Below are positions 63,151 to 64,000 of a DNA stretch of 64,000 nt, in pieces. Source of the DNA: Neoceratodus forsteri. Lineage: Eukaryota; Chordata; Ceratodontiformes; Ceratodontidae. Made by a program: the position numbers and the translations under genes. Where the stretch lies: NCBI GenBank assembly GCA_016271365.2, contig CM057453.1, positions 500,129,001 through 500,193,000 of the forward strand, given 5' to 3'. The notes under the pieces are model-generated. The model did not search any database, was not told the DNA's origin, and saw nothing but the letters and a program-made list of their open reading frames with translations. Numbering within the stretch: the first letter of the stretch is position 1; every line of letters begins with the position of its first letter.

Positions 63151-64000
63151 CTTAATTGGTGGCAAGTTCAATTATGGACATCAGTCTTATGAACTTGATA
63201 TTTCTTCTATGAACCTGTGAGCCCCACCTTGTGAACAGGTCATCTACCATGGAGGTCAGCAGTTCCCATTCATGCATCTTGGATGTGACCAGCTTAGCTT
63301 GTCTTCTAAGACATTTTGGCCCCTGAGAGATACACATCTGGTAGCTCCAGGCCATGTTCCAGTGCCAGTACCACACTCTCACAACTTCCCAACACAGGGG
63401 ATCATAATGAGTCCCCCCCCCCCCCGTTTATGTAATGCAGAACACTGACATTGTCCGTCTGTAGTAGCAGATGACCCAGAGTCAGATGCTCCAGGAAAGC
63501 TTAGAGACAGCTATCGTTTCCAGGACATTTATGTATAATCTTGCTTCCACTTGGGTCAATGAACCTTGAGTTTGATAAGGGCTCAGATGTGCTTCCCACC
63601 CAGATTCTGAGGCATCTGAGGTGAGAATCTCAGCTGGAGTTGGGAATAAGAATGGAGCGTCCCTCAAGAGATTGCTGCAGTCCATCCACCATGTCAGTGT
63701 TCTGCATAAATGGGATGTAATCACCACCTTTTGGACCATTTGTCCGGCCAGCTGGTCCACTGCACTCTCAGTGTCCACTGTAGTATCCACATGTGTAACT
63801 GAGCCAGTGGCAGTCACAATGGCCGCTGCCATGAGTCCCAGGAGACAGAGGAAAGTTCTGGCAGGGACATAATGACTGCTGTACACCAGCTGTGCTTGAG
63901 CCATTAATTGCCGGCTTTATGACAGGGTGTGTTTGAGTTGGTTCCTGGAACTGGCTTTCAGTAGCCTATCGTCCAGTGATGGGAAGGCATACAGACCTTC
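63151..64000 (-). pseudogene. DIRS-5 RNase H and RT connection, cut by the window end
   Basis: Minus-strand blocks: LMAAAIVTATGSVTH (63830-63785, RT connection), WWMDCSNLLRDAPFLFPTPA, EILTSDASESGWEAHLSPYQ (first catalytic Asp in SDAS), LYINVLETIAVSKL (catalytic Glu). Downstream (63152-63480) are LLLQTDNVSVLH- (third Asp) and VRVWYWHWNMAW in another frame. The stretch carries a C-run of 14 at 63412-63425. It continues beyond 64000 into RT. Confidence 0.8.

Larger units (their letters stand above)
54850..64000 (-). mobile_element. DIRS-5: DIRS remnant split by an LTR element, continues past the window
   Basis: Recombinase (54850-55545), a small unidentified insert (55560-55940), a short return to the DIRS spacer (55941-55978: gtggaaggctttctggctac), the LTR element 55979-62543, then spacer again (62544-62900) and RNase H (63100-64000). 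The left end with the complementary region and inverted repeat is missing. The right end lies outside the window, where RT and gag would be expected. Same orientation as the other DIRS. Confidence 0.82.

Noticed and set aside
62538..63155. 205-codon plus-strand gene
   Set aside because: It is antisense to the DIRS-5 spacer and its start lies in the LTR end. One segment looks weakly protein-like, but there is no family match.
1..64000. Host gene exons or CRISPR arrays
   Set aside because: No series of open blocks with splice sites resembling a host gene was found; the repeats present have periods and structure unlike CRISPR.

Overview
The window is eukaryotic and consists almost entirely of transposable-element sequence. 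I found no convincing host exon, rRNA, functional tRNA or CRISPR. The mix is CR1 LINEs with an esterase-type ORF1, DIRS tyrosine-recombinase retrotransposons, an L1/Tx1-type LINE, an L2-type LINE fragment, a Gypsy with a SCAN-like capsid, other LTR elements, a tRNA-SINE and a MIR-like CORE-SINE. This points to a large, repeat-rich vertebrate genome. An amphibian (caecilian or salamander) is my best guess, but species cannot be read from the sequence alone. Every coding region carries stops or frameshifts, so the copies are old.

Layout. 1-780: tandem foldback repeat. 840-1340: GC-rich minisatellite. 1345-1620: CR1 3' scrap. 2754-3210: tRNA-derived SINE. About 3570-5364: L1-like element with ORF1, 3' UTR and poly(A) but no ORF2. 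5456-10430 (-): near-complete CR1 (copy A). 10810-25641 (-): DIRS-1, split by a 2.9 kb insert (about 11556-14420) and by a full-length CR1 (copy B, 18026-23833) with a 6-bp target duplication. 25642-45690 (-): DIRS-2, split by CR1 copy C (25905-30577), by another DIRS (DIRS-3, 31591-37992) and by a Gypsy (38626-42006). DIRS-3 is itself split by an LTR element and a LINE fragment. 45715-47358: CR1 copy D with a 576-bp insert. About 47690-53670 (+): L1/Tx1-type ORF2 remnant carrying a small non-autonomous DIRS (DIRS-4, 50467-51842). 54850-64000 (-): DIRS-5, split by an LTR element (55979-62543) whose 3' LTR is split by CR1 copy E (59068-62116).

How the parts work. In the DIRS elements, read on the minus strand, the order is 5' inverted repeat with CRE and TATA motifs, gag with an N-terminal Cys/His cluster, reverse transcriptase, RNase H, tyrosine recombinase, internal complementary region, and 3' inverted repeat. 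The CR1 elements have a 5' UTR, ORF1 (Cys motif, coiled coil, SGNH esterase), ORF2 (AP-type endonuclease and reverse transcriptase), and a 3' end of short direct repeats.

Most notable observations. All three CR1 copies whose 5' end is preserved start with tandem 5'-UTR units (about 320 bp in A and C, 555 bp in B), a layout known from rodent L1 promoters. One DIRS sits inside another in the same orientation. Inside the DIRS-1 insert, a repeated block has two intertwined stems plus a hairpin, with pairing kept in both copies, which could be a structured RNA.
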